Assembly (NCBI RefSeq): GCF_000337735.1
Contig: NZ_AOHX01000039.1
Location: forward strand, 175,037 to 239,036
Direction of reading: 5' to 3'
From: Natronorubrum sulfidifaciens JCM 14089
GTDB taxonomy: Archaea; Halobacteriota; Halobacteria; Halobacteriales; Natrialbaceae
DNA length: 64,000 nt
The position numbers were made by a program, and so were the translations under genes. How positions within the stretch are numbered: the first letter of the stretch is position 1; each line of letters starts with the position of its first letter. Of the stretch, positions 45,580 to 56,200 are shown in pieces. The notes beneath the pieces are model-generated. The model saw only the letters and a list, made by a program, of their open reading frames with translations. It did not search any database and had not been told where the DNA came from.

Positions 45580-46347
45580 CTACCGCGACGTCCAGCCGCC
45601 GTCGACAGCGAGTACCGAGCCAGTAACGTAGCTCGCGGCGTCGCTCGCGAGGAAGACCGCCGGTCCGGCGATCTCTTCGGGCTCGGCGAAGCGCTCGAGT
45701 GGCGTGCGATCGATGATCGACTGGCGGAGTTCCTCGTTTTCTTGCAGGCCGGTCGTGAGTTCCGTCGCGACGTAGCCCGGCGCGATCGCGTTGACGCGTA
45801 CGTCGGGCGCCCAGTCCATCGACATGCTCTTGGTGAGGCCGACAAGGCCGTGTTTCGAGGCGACGTAGGGGTGCTGGCGCGGCAGGCCGACCAGTCCGCC
45901 GACGCTGGCGACGTTGATGACCGAGCCGCCGTCGCTCTCGAGCAGCGAGTCGGCCGCCGCCGTCGTCACCTCGTACGCCCCATTGAGGTTGACGTCGAGG
46001 ACCCGATCGAAGCTCTCGGTCGAGACGTCCTCCGGCCGACCGAGGGCATCTGCTGGATTGAAGCCGGCGTTGTTGACGACAACGTCGACGTTGCCGAACT
46101 CGGCCTCGGCTCGGTCGATGGCGCTCGTGACGGCATCCGGGTCGGTGACGTCAGCCGAGACGGCAAGTGCGTCGCCGCCGTTGGCTTCAATCTCGTCCGC
46201 CACAGCCTCGATTTCGTCGGTCGAGCGGGCCGACGGGACCACCGCGGCCCCGGCGTTTGCGAGTTCGACGGCAATGGCGCGGCCGATGCCGCGTCCGCCG
46301 CCGGTTACCAGTGCGACACGTCCGGAGAGGTCGAAGAGGTCACTCAT
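45580..46347 (-). CDS. Short-chain dehydrogenase/reductase (FabG-like)
   Basis: 255 residues. Rossmann motif TGGGRGIGRAIAVEL (~15-29), NNAGFNPA (~91), catalytic Ser in INVASVGG and Tyr/Lys in PYVASKHG (~158-165), and the usual DGGWTSR end. NAD(P)-dependent oxidoreductase of a hydroxyacyl or alcohol. The ATG overlaps the acyl-CoA ligase stop by 8 nt, making it the last gene of the importer operon. Confidence 0.92.
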   Translation of the reverse strand: MSDLFDLSGRVALVTGGGRGIGRAIAVELANAGAAVVPSARSTDEIEAVADEIEANGGDALAVSADVTDPDAVTSAIDRAEAEFGNVDVVVNNAGFNPADALGRPEDVSTESFDRVLDVNLNGAYEVTTAAADSLLESDGGSVINVASVGGLVGLPRQHPYVASKHGLVGLTKSMSMDWAPDVRVNAIAPGYVATELTTGLQENEELRQSIIDRTPLERFAEPEEIAGPAVFLASDAASYVTGSVLAVDGGWTSR

Positions 46348-47950
46348 CGTCTACCACCATGTCGATCCGATCGCGTAGTCCTTTCTTGTCGAACTTGCCG
46401 GTCGCCGTCTTCGGAATGGATTCGACCGTCCTGATCTCGTCGGGGAGCCACCAGTCGGGCTGGTCGAGTTCGGCTGCGAGATAGACCTGTAGTGTCTCCT
46501 CGTCGGTATCGCGTCCCTCCCCGAGCACGACGCAGGCCAGCGGCCGTTCCTGCCACGTCTCGTGGGGCACGCCGATGACGGCCGCCTCGACGACCGCCTC
46601 GTGAGCCATCAGCGCGTTCTCGAGTTCGATCGAAGAGATCCACTCGCCGCCGCTTTTGATGACGTCTTTGGCGCGGTCGACGACCTCGAGGTAGCCGTCC
46701 TCGTCGACGGTGACGATATCGCCGGTTTTGAGCCACGACTTTTCGAAATCGTCTGCGGTCGCGTCGGGTCGGTTGTAGTACTCCGAGACGACGGTGGGCC
46801 CGCGAACCCAGAGCTCGCCGACGGCCTGCCCATCCCACGGAACGTCCTCGCCGGCATCGTTCACGACGCGCATCTCGAGGCCCGGCGAGAGCAGTCCCTG
46901 CTTCTTGCGCTTGTCGTACTTCCGGCCGCGGTCCCAGTCGTCCATCTGCGATTTCGGCCGGGAGACCGAACCGATGCTCATCGTTTCGGTCATCCCCCAC
47001 GCGTGTTCCATCGTGACGTCGAACTCGTCTGCGTACCGGCGCATGACGTCTTCGGGGGCCGCGCTGCCGCCGACGACGATCCGCTCGAGAGAGGAGAGGT
47101 CGCCGCCGTGTTCGTCGATGTGCTCGAGGAGGTTGATCCAGACCGTCGGGACGCCGGCGGTTAGCGTGACGCCCTCGCGTTCGATCAGTTCGAGCAGGTC
47201 GGCAGACGTCGGAGACGGGCCGGGATAGACCTGGGTCGCGCCGGCCATCGTCGCCGCGTAGGGGAACTCCCAGGAGTTGACGTGGAACATCGGCACGACC
47301 GGCATCACAACGTCGCGCTCGTCGATGTTCAGCCCCGCGGGCGTCATCACCATCATCGCGTGGGCGTAGATCATCTTCTGGGTGTACTCGACGCCTTTCG
47401 GTCGCCCGGTCGTCCCGGACGTGTAACACATGCCAGCAGGAAGGTCTTCCTCGAGCGGTGGCAGCTGCTCGTCGGCGATTGGATCGTGCGCATCGAGCAG
47501 GTCCTCGTAGGCGACCGCGTCGATCTCGGTGTCGGGGACGGCGTCGGCCATGACGACGACCTCGTTGACCGGGAGGTCGTCCCAGAGTCGTTCGATCGTC
47601 TCAAACGGGTCCCCCGGATCGACGAACAGGATGTCGTCGGCGGCGTCCTCGACGATGTGGACGATGTCCTCGTCGCCGAGCACAGCGTTGATCGTGTGCA
47701 ACTGCGCGCCCGATAGCGGGGCCGCGAAGTAGGTCTCGAAGTGCCGATGATGGTTCCAGCCGACCGTGCCGATCCGATCGCCGGGGCCGAACCCGCGGTC
47801 GACGAGCGCGGCAACCAGTGATCGCACACGAGTACCGAACGCGGCGTACGTGTAGTCGGTGATCCCGTCATGGGTCCGGGAGACGACCCGCGTCTCGGGG
47901 TAGAGATTCGTCGGCCGCCAGAAAAACGGCCGGAGCGTCAGGTCGGTCAT
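46340..47950 (-). CDS. AMP-forming acyl-CoA synthetase (medium-chain type)
   Basis: 536 residues of the ANL superfamily. AMP-binding signature CYTSGTTGRPKGVEYTQK (~175-192), HAWGMTET (~316), AVGELWVRGP, TGDIVTVDEDGYLEVVDR (~405) and C-terminal Lys region PKTATGKFDKKGLRD. Activates a carboxylic acid to its CoA ester. Starts two nt after the livF stop, so the imported solute may be a carboxylate that is trapped as CoA ester. Start at ATG 47950 (MTDLTLRPFFWRPTNL). Confidence 0.93.
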   Translation of the reverse strand: MTDLTLRPFFWRPTNLYPETRVVSRTHDGITDYTYAAFGTRVRSLVAALVDRGFGPGDRIGTVGWNHHRHFETYFAAPLSGAQLHTINAVLGDEDIVHIVEDAADDILFVDPGDPFETIERLWDDLPVNEVVVMADAVPDTEIDAVAYEDLLDAHDPIADEQLPPLEEDLPAGMCYTSGTTGRPKGVEYTQKMIYAHAMMVMTPAGLNIDERDVVMPVVPMFHVNSWEFPYAATMAGATQVYPGPSPTSADLLELIEREGVTLTAGVPTVWINLLEHIDEHGGDLSSLERIVVGGSAAPEDVMRRYADEFDVTMEHAWGMTETMSIGSVSRPKSQMDDWDRGRKYDKRKKQGLLSPGLEMRVVNDAGEDVPWDGQAVGELWVRGPTVVSEYYNRPDATADDFEKSWLKTGDIVTVDEDGYLEVVDRAKDVIKSGGEWISSIELENALMAHEAVVEAAVIGVPHETWQERPLACVVLGEGRDTDEETLQVYLAAELDQPDWWLPDEIRTVESIPKTATGKFDKKGLRDRIDMVVDDE

Positions 47951-47951
47951 C

Positions 47952-48668
47952 CTAGGCGACTTCCTCCGGTGAGACGGCGAGGTACTTCTCGAGGAGATCC
48001 TCACGCGCTTGAATCTCCTCGACCGAGCCCTCGAAGACGATCGAGCCGGTGTCGATGACGTAGCCGCGACTCGCCAACTCGAACGCGAAGTTGACGTTCT
48101 GCTCGGAGAGCAAGACGGTTACGTCCTCTTCGACGACCGCCTGAAGCATCTCCTGTAAGTCGTCGACGATGACCGGGGCGAGCCCCTCGGTCGGTTCGTC
48201 GAGCAAGAGCAACGAGGGGCGTTGCACGAGCGCGCGTGCGACGGCGAGCATCTGCTGTTCGCCGCCGCTCAAGTTCTGGGCGTTGCTCGTTCGCAACTCG
48301 TCGAGGATCGGGAACAACTCGTACATCTCCGCGACCGGTTTCGGGTCGGCCGCGAGTTTGTGCGCGAGGACGAGGTTCTCGTGAACCGAGAGGGTCGGGA
48401 ACACCCGTCGATCTTCGGGCACCAGATTGATGCCGCGCTGGTTGAGCTTATCGGGCGATTTCCCGACGATGTTCTCGCCGCGGTAGACGATCGAGCCGCG
48501 CCGCGGCGGCGTCACGCCCATGATCGATCGCATTGTCGTCGTCTTCCCGGCCCCGTTGCGGCCGAGCAAGGCGACGACTTCGCCCTCGGCGAGCTCGAGT
48601 GAGACGCCGTGGAGGACGTGGCTATTCCCGTAGTACGTGTCGATGTCGTCGAGTTCGAGTACTGTCAT
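47952..48668 (-). CDS. livF: Branched-chain-amino-acid-type ABC transporter ATPase (LivF)
   Basis: 238 residues. Walker A GRNGAGKTTT, signature LSGGEQQM, Walker B SLLLLDEPTEG, H-loop replaced as usual for LivF (LLSEQNVNFAFEL). Couples ATP hydrolysis to import through LivH/LivM. Overlaps livG by 4 nt. Confidence 0.93.
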   Translation of the reverse strand: MTVLELDDIDTYYGNSHVLHGVSLELAEGEVVALLGRNGAGKTTTMRSIMGVTPPRRGSIVYRGENIVGKSPDKLNQRGINLVPEDRRVFPTLSVHENLVLAHKLAADPKPVAEMYELFPILDELRTSNAQNLSGGEQQMLAVARALVQRPSLLLLDEPTEGLAPVIVDDLQEMLQAVVEEDVTVLLSEQNVNFAFELASRGYVIDTGSIVFEGSVEEIQAREDLLEKYLAVSPEEVA

Positions 48669-49432
48669 ACTGCCTCACTGCCAAGGTAGGCTTCCGTCAC
48701 GCGTTCGTCGGAGAGGACCGCCTGTGGATCGCCGTCAGCGAGGACCGCCCCGTCGGCGAGGACGACGATCCGATCGGAGATGTCGGTGACGACGTCCATG
48801 TCGTGTTCGGTGACGACGAACGTCGCGTCGATATCCTCGTTCAGTTCGTGGATGAGTGAGACGATCTCTTTCGTCTCGGTCGGGTTCATTCCGGCCGTCG
48901 GCTCGTCGAGCAAGAACACTGTCGGCTCGATCGCGAGCGCGAGGGCGATCTCGACGTTGCGCTTTTCGCCGTGGCTCAGTTCGTCACACGTGACCTCCGC
49001 CATGTCGGCGAGGTTCGTGAGTTCGAGTAACTCGTCGACATCCGCGTTGAGTTGCTCGTCATTGGCCGCCCGCGAACGGATATCGAGCGTCCGCCCCTCG
49101 TGGGCGATCCGAGCGACTTGGACGTTCTCTCGAACCGTTAGCCGCTCAAAGACGTTCGAGATCTGGTACGACCGCGAGAGGCCGCTTTGGGCCACCTCGT
49201 GTGGTGGGGCGTCGGTGATATCCGCGAGTTCGCCGTCCTTTTGGAGCCAGATCTCCCCCGAAGTCGGCTCGAGCACCCCCGTCAGCAGGTTGTAGAACGT
49301 CGTCTTTCCGGCCCCGTTTGGGCCGATGATACTGGTAATCTCGTCTTCCTCGAGTTCGAGCGAGACGTCGTTGACGGCGACGAGGTCACCGAACTGTCGT
49401 CGCAGGTTTTCGGTCTTGAGAACTGTCGTCAT
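48665..49432 (-). CDS. livG: Branched-chain-amino-acid-type ABC transporter ATPase (LivG)
   Basis: 255 residues. Walker A GPNGAGKTTFYNLLTG (~38), signature LSHGEKRNVEIA, Walker B VFLLDEPTAGMNP, H-loop VTEHDMDVV. The signature has His for the usual second Gly, as in many LivG. Start at ATG 49432, overlapping the livM stop as TAATG. Confidence 0.93.
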   Translation of the reverse strand: MTTVLKTENLRRQFGDLVAVNDVSLELEEDEITSIIGPNGAGKTTFYNLLTGVLEPTSGEIWLQKDGELADITDAPPHEVAQSGLSRSYQISNVFERLTVRENVQVARIAHEGRTLDIRSRAANDEQLNADVDELLELTNLADMAEVTCDELSHGEKRNVEIALALAIEPTVFLLDEPTAGMNPTETKEIVSLIHELNEDIDATFVVTEHDMDVVTDISDRIVVLADGAVLADGDPQAVLSDERVTEAYLGSEAV

Positions 49433-50646
49433 TAGGTAGCACCTCTCTGGCCGATCGATCGCAGACGATTCCACACCGATCGAAGTCTCGCGACGATCAC
49501 ATCCCTCGCATTACGGAGCTTTGTGGTGATCGAGTCGCCGACAAACGACGCTGCAGCGCCAGCACCGTCGCGTTCGTACACCGTCTGGACCTCGAGAAGC
49601 CATGCGTGGAGCATGACCAGCCCACCGACAGCGCCCTGCTTGAAGTAGAGCACGACGAGGATGAGCATGACCCCGAAGAAGAACTCCCAGTGGGCCTCGA
49701 GCGCCGGGTAGCGGCTGATCCCCCAGCGGACGTAGAGGTAGATGAACGCGCCGACGATCGGCCCGGCGAAGAACGTCGCACCACCGATGACGGTGGCGAC
49801 AACGGCGATCGCGCTCTGTGTCCAGTGGGAGTGATACGGCGAGGCGACGCTCGCCAGTCCCGCGATCAGGACACCGGCGACTCCGACGAAAACCGCCGAG
49901 AGGATGAACGTCATCCACCGGTGGTATCGAACGTCGACGCCGAGTGCAGCGGCTCGATCAGGACTCTCGCGGATCGACTTGCAGATCGTCCCGAACGGTG
50001 AGTTGACGATCCGCCAGAGGGCGTACGTCGACGCGAGGACGATCGTCAGCGTCAGGTAGTAGTAGACCCGTCGATCGCCGAGTCTGAACTCGAGGCCGCC
50101 GAGTTCGACGAACCCGAGCAGGACGAGGACACCGTCGGTGCCGTTTGTCAGTCCGGCGGGGTTCTGGACGATCAGCGAGTAGCCGAGCATCCCGAACGCC
50201 AGCGTGATCAACGCAAAGTAGATCTCCTCGAGTCGGACGGACAGCCAGCCGACCGGGATCGCGATCAGGACGACCAGCAGGACACCGACGAGACCGCCGA
50301 TAACGAATGTCACGAGCGGCGCGACGCCGCTGCCGAGCGCGTCTGCGATCGTCGGCTGGAGGTCCCGGATGACGATTGCGAGCCCGTAGGAGCCACCGGC
50401 AAAGAACAGCGCGTGGCCGAACGAGAGGAGGCCGGTGTAGCCGTACAGGAGGTTAAAGGCAAGCGCGAACAGCGCGATGATCATGAACTCGGTGAACAGG
50501 TACACTTGGAAGGAGGGACCGAGTCCGATCAGGACCAGTCCGACCAATCCGAGCAGGGTAAATCGCTCTCTGGTCCAGCCGTTCTGGACAGCTTCCCGGC
50601 CGAACGTACCGATCCGCGCGCCGATGCTGTTGTCTTGTGTACTCAT
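49432..50646 (-). CDS. livM: Branched-chain-amino-acid-type ABC transporter permease (LivM)
   Basis: 404 residues with ~9 hydrophobic segments; the LivM EAA-like loop region ICKSIRESPDRAAALGVDVR is visible (~232-251), as is LLYGYTGLLSFGHALFFAGG (~66-85). The C-terminal ~60 residues beyond the last helix are an extra hydrophilic extension. Overlaps livH by 4 nt at its start. Confidence 0.92.
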   Translation of the reverse strand: MSTQDNSIGARIGTFGREAVQNGWTRERFTLLGLVGLVLIGLGPSFQVYLFTEFMIIALFALAFNLLYGYTGLLSFGHALFFAGGSYGLAIVIRDLQPTIADALGSGVAPLVTFVIGGLVGVLLVVLIAIPVGWLSVRLEEIYFALITLAFGMLGYSLIVQNPAGLTNGTDGVLVLLGFVELGGLEFRLGDRRVYYYLTLTIVLASTYALWRIVNSPFGTICKSIRESPDRAAALGVDVRYHRWMTFILSAVFVGVAGVLIAGLASVASPYHSHWTQSAIAVVATVIGGATFFAGPIVGAFIYLYVRWGISRYPALEAHWEFFFGVMLILVVLYFKQGAVGGLVMLHAWLLEVQTVYERDGAGAAASFVGDSITTKLRNARDVIVARLRSVWNRLRSIGQRGAT

Positions 50647-51530
50647 TCGCCGAACCCTCCGAACAGCCCTTCTGGACGGAACAGTAACACGAGTACCATT
50701 GCGAGGAACGGAATCGCGATGTGTCCGGCCGCCATGAACTGCGGCCCGAGTGCTTGCATCATACCGACGAACATCGCTCCCACGAACGCCCCTGAAAGCG
50801 AACCGAGGCCGCCGATGACGACGATAATGAACGCGTCGATAATGACTTGATCTCCGAGTGCTGGACTAACGGATTGCAGCGGTGCAGCGAGTGCTCCGCC
50901 GAGTCCGGCGAGGAAGCTTCCGAAGAAGAACACCCCGGTGTACAGCCGCGGGACGTCGACCCCGAGAATCGAGGCCATCTCCCGGTCCGACGATGTCCCG
51001 CGCACGAGTGCGCCGAAGTACGTCTTCGTGATGAACACCCACAGACCGAGCATGACGACGAACGCAGCACCGATAACGAACAGTCGGTAGGCGGTGAACG
51101 TACCGCCTCCGACCGACACGGAGAAATCGAGTGCTGCCGGTGCGTCCACCGAATACGGCTGTGAACCCCAGATGAAGCGGATCACTTCGTGGATGATGAG
51201 GACGAAGCCGAACGTGACGATCAACTGGTCGAGGTCTCCCTCGAGTCGACCGTACAGCGGCCGGATCGTACTGACCTCGATGAGAACGCCGATGACTCCA
51301 ACGGCCGTCGCGCCGATAACGACCGCGAGCCAGAAGTTGCCGATCAAACTGTTCGTCACTGCCAGTGCGACGTAGGCCCCGATCATGTAGAAGGCCCCGT
51401 GTGCGAAGTTCAGTACCCCCAACACGCCGAAGATCAAGCTCAGACCGACGGCGATCAGGAACAGGCGACTTCCGAGGCTGAGACCAATGATAACGTCTGA
51501 CAGCCCGATAAATGCAATTGTATTCGTCAT
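50643..51530 (-). CDS. livH: Branched-chain-amino-acid-type ABC transporter permease (LivH)
   Basis: 295 residues, ~8 helices; FGVLGVLNFAHGAFYMIGAY (~34-53) and RGTSSDREMASILGVDVPRL (cytoplasmic coupling loop, ~177-196), both LivH hallmarks. Pairs with LivM. Separated by 43 nt from the binding-protein gene. Confidence 0.93.
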   Translation of the reverse strand: MTNTIAFIGLSDVIIGLSLGSRLFLIAVGLSLIFGVLGVLNFAHGAFYMIGAYVALAVTNSLIGNFWLAVVIGATAVGVIGVLIEVSTIRPLYGRLEGDLDQLIVTFGFVLIIHEVIRFIWGSQPYSVDAPAALDFSVSVGGGTFTAYRLFVIGAAFVVMLGLWVFITKTYFGALVRGTSSDREMASILGVDVPRLYTGVFFFGSFLAGLGGALAAPLQSVSPALGDQVIIDAFIIVVIGGLGSLSGAFVGAMFVGMMQALGPQFMAAGHIAIPFLAMVLVLLFRPEGLFGGFGE

Positions 51531-51573
51531 TCTTGTATAAGTGTCATGTTGTATAACAGCGGCGACGGGTTCG

Positions 51574-52875
51574 TTAGACCCCCGAAGGGAGGTCGGAGTC
51601 GCCGAGTGCGTCGTTTACCACGTCAGGTGTGGCTTCGTAGACCTCGACCGGATCGAGGACGTTGCTTTCCCAGTCGTCGTCGTAGCTGACCGTTCCCCAG
51701 ATCGAGGGCACGGTTGCCTGATTCGTCTCCTCGTTGAACCGGTAGTCGCCGACCGGGCCGGAGTGTTCCATGCCGGTGAACGTCTCCACCAGATCGTCCG
51801 CATCGGCGCTGCCGGCCGACTCGATAGCCTCCTTGTACAGGTACACTGCCCGGTAGGCACCCTCGGCGTTGTACGTCGGAAGGGTCTCGTACTCGTCGTA
51901 GTACCGATCGCGGAACGAGTTGTTCTCGTCAGTGTCCGGGACGAACGGGTCGTACCGCGTCGAGGCGTACTCACCTTCGGGAAGCGGCGATCCATCCGCG
52001 GGCAGATCCGTCCCCATACCGACGCTGAAGAGGGTGTAATCGATCTGGTCGAACCAGCCGGCGCTCTCGGCCTGTCCGAGGAACGTCGTCAGGTCGGCCC
52101 CCCACAGCGGCGTGATGACGCCGTCCGGCTCTGCATCCATGATCGAACTGATGTACGGCGAGTAATCACCCGTCTCGAGTCCGGGGTACTGTTCTGCCGT
52201 GAACTCTGCGTCGACGCCGAGTCCCTCACAGAACGCCTGGAAGTAGTCCCAGGTCTCGTATCCGAACGCGTAGTCCGGCCCAATCGTCGCCCACTCGGTC
52301 GCATCGAGTTCCTCAGCCGTCCGTGCAGCGCCGTAGATGTCCTGTGCGAGGCTGTTTGCGTTCCGGAAGACGTAGTCGTTTCCGACCGAATCCTCGTGTT
52401 CACCCTCCGGTGACGTCAGAAACGGCGTCGCCGCGTGTGTGACCATAAACGGAATCTGGAACTGGGCGACCTGTGGTGCCAGCGCCTGTGCGACACCACT
52501 GCTGTCCAGCCCAAACAGGCCGTCGACACTCTCCTCTTCGATCAGGCTCCGCATCTGGCGGCCTGCCGTATTGGCGTCACTTTCCGTGTCACGGGAGATG
52601 ACGGTAACCTCTTCACCGTCTATTCCACCGTTGTCGTTGATTTCATCGACAGCAAGCTCGTAGCCTCGAGCTCCCTCCTCACCATACAGTGACGCAAACC
52701 CGGAGGTGATGTAGAGTGCACCGAGCGTGATCCCGTCGTCGTCGCCTCCACCGAGACAGCCTGCAACCGTCGCGAGCCCAGCCCCGGCAGCGGTCGTCTT
52801 CAGAAACGTTCGCCGATCGACGCCCAGTGAGTTCGGTGCTGTTCGCGACCCATTGTTCTCGTGACCATTCCTCAT
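51574..52875 (-). CDS. livJ: ABC transporter substrate-binding lipoprotein (Liv type, Tat-exported)
   Basis: 433 residues. Tat signal DRRTFLKTTAAGAGLATVAG followed by a lipobox Cys (AGC, ~residue 40), then acidic GGGDDDG and a periplasmic-binding-protein type I fold (LGALYITSGFASLYGEEGAR, VISRDTESDANTAGRQ). Would capture the solute outside the cell. Start: ATG 52875 (MRNGHENN) preferred over TTG 52896. The ligand may be a short-chain carboxylate or aromatic acid rather than an amino acid, judged by the operon partners. Gene symbol is by position. Confidence 0.9.
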   Translation of the reverse strand: MRNGHENNGSRTAPNSLGVDRRTFLKTTAAGAGLATVAGCLGGGDDDGITLGALYITSGFASLYGEEGARGYELAVDEINDNGGIDGEEVTVISRDTESDANTAGRQMRSLIEEESVDGLFGLDSSGVAQALAPQVAQFQIPFMVTHAATPFLTSPEGEHEDSVGNDYVFRNANSLAQDIYGAARTAEELDATEWATIGPDYAFGYETWDYFQAFCEGLGVDAEFTAEQYPGLETGDYSPYISSIMDAEPDGVITPLWGADLTTFLGQAESAGWFDQIDYTLFSVGMGTDLPADGSPLPEGEYASTRYDPFVPDTDENNSFRDRYYDEYETLPTYNAEGAYRAVYLYKEAIESAGSADADDLVETFTGMEHSGPVGDYRFNEETNQATVPSIWGTVSYDDDWESNVLDPVEVYEATPDVVNDALGDSDLPSGV

Positions 52876-53236
52876 GTTATTGCTAACCACAGACAATCAC
52901 GAACTCAACTCCGTATGATGGATATAAATAAATTATGTTAATAATCTTATATTGTATTTATTGTTGTCATGATATTGGTGGTGATTGACGTACTCTCGTT
53001 AGGACTCGACACAGATCTCTCGACGGGATTAACGCCGATACGGACACATGTTGGAAGAGTAATATTAGAGGTAGTGGCACACATGTCAAACTACTCAGTA
53101 ATCAATCACGGAGGTGACGATCAGTCGACGTTGTTCGCACCACACCCGTCATTCTACGGGCTTTTCGGCCGCGGGGTTATCAGATGTGGTAATCTGCACG
53201 TGACTTTTTTGAAGGGGGAACAATAGGTTGAATTCA
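52876..53236. promoter_or_regulatory. AT-rich divergent promoter region between the liv operon and the pilus operon
   Basis: 361 bp. The left part (52918-52970) is unusually AT-rich and holds overlapping TATA words; TTTATTTATA at about 52925-52934 on the minus strand fits the liv operon. A TAATATTAGAG element at 53061-53071 and other AT-rich words could serve the pilus operon. An open frame at 52969-53226 (85 residues) has odd composition and is not called. Confidence 0.5.
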
Positions 53237-56200
53237 ATGGCTATTGACGAGGCCGACCACTCAGATGCCGGGAATTTTTCTGACGACGAAGCATCTGAAT
53301 CAGCGTCGGTGGACGAAAAATCCCACGAGTCGGACTCGGATCCGGGCGTCCGCGTCGGAGCGTACACGTGGGCGGATTTCATGGCAGAACACGGCTACGG
53401 TGACGAGGTTTCTGCACTCTATCCCGACGATTCTGAATCCGAGGTCGACGACCAACTCGGACTCGATACCGACGAAGCGGTCGAACCGACAGTTCCCAGC
53501 GGGGACGACTGGACTCGAGTCTCGTTCGATCCAACCGCCTATCTTGGCAGACATCCGGACACTCTCGAATCAGTCATCGCCGATCCCGCGAAGCCAAACG
53601 CCGAAATCCTGCAGGACGCGTTCCTCGAGTACGTCGACCCGGAGACGACACCCGTCACGAAAGACGTCTGGACCTGGGAACACTACAAGTGGGAGTACTA
53701 CTACGAAGACGACGGCTCCCGCCCGCGGGATGCAGACGGCGAGATTATTCGACACGACGAAGAAGACGCGCTCGGTTTCGACCCGGACACTATCGAACAG
53801 CGACTGTTCGCTGGCGACGAGGCCGCGATGGTGTTGGACGACCTCGTCGAGGAACGAACCGTCAACATCCAAGACGAACTCGACGAAGACGACTTCTTCT
53901 CGACGGCTTCGGGCAACACGACCGTCACCAACCGCTACGACCTTGAGAAGGCCGTCCCGATGGACAAGAAGACCCACTTTCGGGAGGTCGAACGTTACTG
54001 GGTCAACAAACCCTACGCGTGTGTCGTTATTTTCCATTCGGAGAAAGAAAACGAGAAGAAGTACTACATGATCGAGCCGTACCGAAACGAGATCGAGCAG
54101 GAACTCCAAGAGTTCCTCTCGGGCAAACTCCGGACGGCGATCAAATACTCCGAGGACGGCATCAAAGAGAAGGCGACCGAGGACGGCCGCCGAGCGGTCA
54201 TCGAAGACGAAACTCGCCGCCTCCTGAAACGGTACGATCTCTTCGAGAAATCCTCCGGACGGACGAAAAAGAGCCTCCTCGAAACGCTGCAGACGTTGCT
54301 CGACGACGACGAGGACACCGAGGACGAGGAGGCAGGTCCGAAACCGCTCGAGGGACTCTCTGTCCGGCCCGAGCCCGCGATTCTTGAGGACGATCCGGAC
54401 ACGCTGTCGGAGTATCAGGTCGAAAAGCTCCTCTACCTGCTCAAGCGTAATTTCATCGGCTACGAGCGCATCGACGGCATCAAACACGACATCAACGTCG
54501 AGGACATCTCCGTCGACGGCTACAACTCCCCCGTCTTCGTCTACCATTCGGAGTACGAGCAGATCATCTCGAACATTTATCATGGTGAGGACGAACTCGA
54601 CGACTTCGTCGTCAAACTGGCCCAGCGCTCGGGCAAAGGGATCAGTAAACGGCTCCCACAGGTCGACGCGACCCTCCCCGACGGTTCGCGTGCCCAGTTG
54701 ACGCTGGGGCAGGAGGTCTCCGACCACGGGACTAACTACACCATCCGTCAGTTCAAGGACGTTCCGTTCACCCCGATCGACCTCATCAACTGGAACACCT
54801 TCAGCCTCGATGAGATGGCATTTCTCTGGCTCGCCATCGAGAACCACAAGAGCCTGATCTTCGCCGGCGGGACAGCATCCGGGAAAACGACCTCGCTGAA
54901 CGCTGTCTCGCTGTTTATTCCAAGCAGCGCCAAGATCGTCTCCATCGAGGACACTCGCGAGGTCGAACTCCCACAGCGAAACTGGATCGCGAGCGTGACG
55001 CGGCCGTCGTTTACCGACGACGAGCAGGGTGACGTCGACGAGTTCGACCTGCTCGAGGCCGCACTGCGCCAGCGACCCGACTACATCGTGATGGGTGAGA
55101 TCCGTGGTGAGGAAGGCCGGACGCTGTTCCAGGTCATGTCGACGGGCCACACGACGTACACCACGTTCCACGCCGACTCCGTCGACGAAGTCCTCAAACG
55201 ATTTACGACGGACCCGATCAACGTCTCGAAGACGATGTTCACCGCGCTGGATCTGGTCTCGATCCAGACGCAGACGCGGGTGCAAGGCCGGAAGGTCCGC
55301 CGGAACAAGTCGCTCACGGAGATCAACCATTACGAGGCCGAACACGACGAGATCAACGTTCAAGACGTCTACCAGTGGCAGGCCGAAACCGACGAGTTCC
55401 TCAAGATGGGGGACTCCAACACCTTAGAGGAGATCCAGTTCGACCGCGGCTGGAGCAAAGAGAAACTCGAGGAGGAACTGTTCAAACGCGAGGTCATCAT
55501 CGCCTACCTCATCAAAAACGGGCTCAACACGTACGCGGAGGTCGCGGCGACGGTTCAGGCGTTTATCAACGATCCGGACACGATCTTGACGCTGATCGCG
55601 AACGGCTATCTCGAGGACAGCCTCGAAGACCTCCGCGAGATGGAGAGCGTCCTGATCGACGTCGATCAGGAGAAAGAGGAACTCGTCCCACGACCGGAGG
55701 CGACCGACGAGACCTACAACCTCTCGATGGACCTCTTAGAGCGGGCCGAGGAGTCGCTGTTCGAAGAGTACCGCGGGAAGGTCCCGAGCGGCCTCGCAAG
55801 CGCGCTCAGTGGGATCGAACAGGAAGAGACGATCGACGTCGATCGTGCCGATACCGACGAGTTCGAGTTTGCCGGCGAGGTCGACACCAGCATCGACGAG
55901 GAGACGTGGGAACTGGGCGATAGCTCGAGCGCGTTCGACATCGACTCGAGCGAGGAGCCCGACGAACCGGCTTGGCTCAGTGATGACGCTGCGTTCGACA
56001 TTAGTGACGAAAGCGAGGCGACCACGAGTAGCGACGCTGCGACAGCCGACGCCGAGACAGGTGACACCCCCTCGACGGGCTTCGATCAGGACGCCCCTCC
56101 GGAGACCGCGACTGACGGGCCAGCAGCTGACGGCGCACTACCAGCGCCGAGTACGGAACTCGAGTCGTCTCAGTCGACTCCCGAGGCCGACAGCGAGTCG

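Noticed and set aside
52969-53226. 85-residue open frame directly before the secretion ATPase
   Set aside because: It lacks the acidic composition of haloarchaeal proteins, starts in an AT-rich promoter area and resembles nothing known.
53570-55363. 597-residue antisense frame inside the secretion ATPase gene
   Set aside because: The sense protein has the Walker boxes; the antisense frame has no motif and no promoter.
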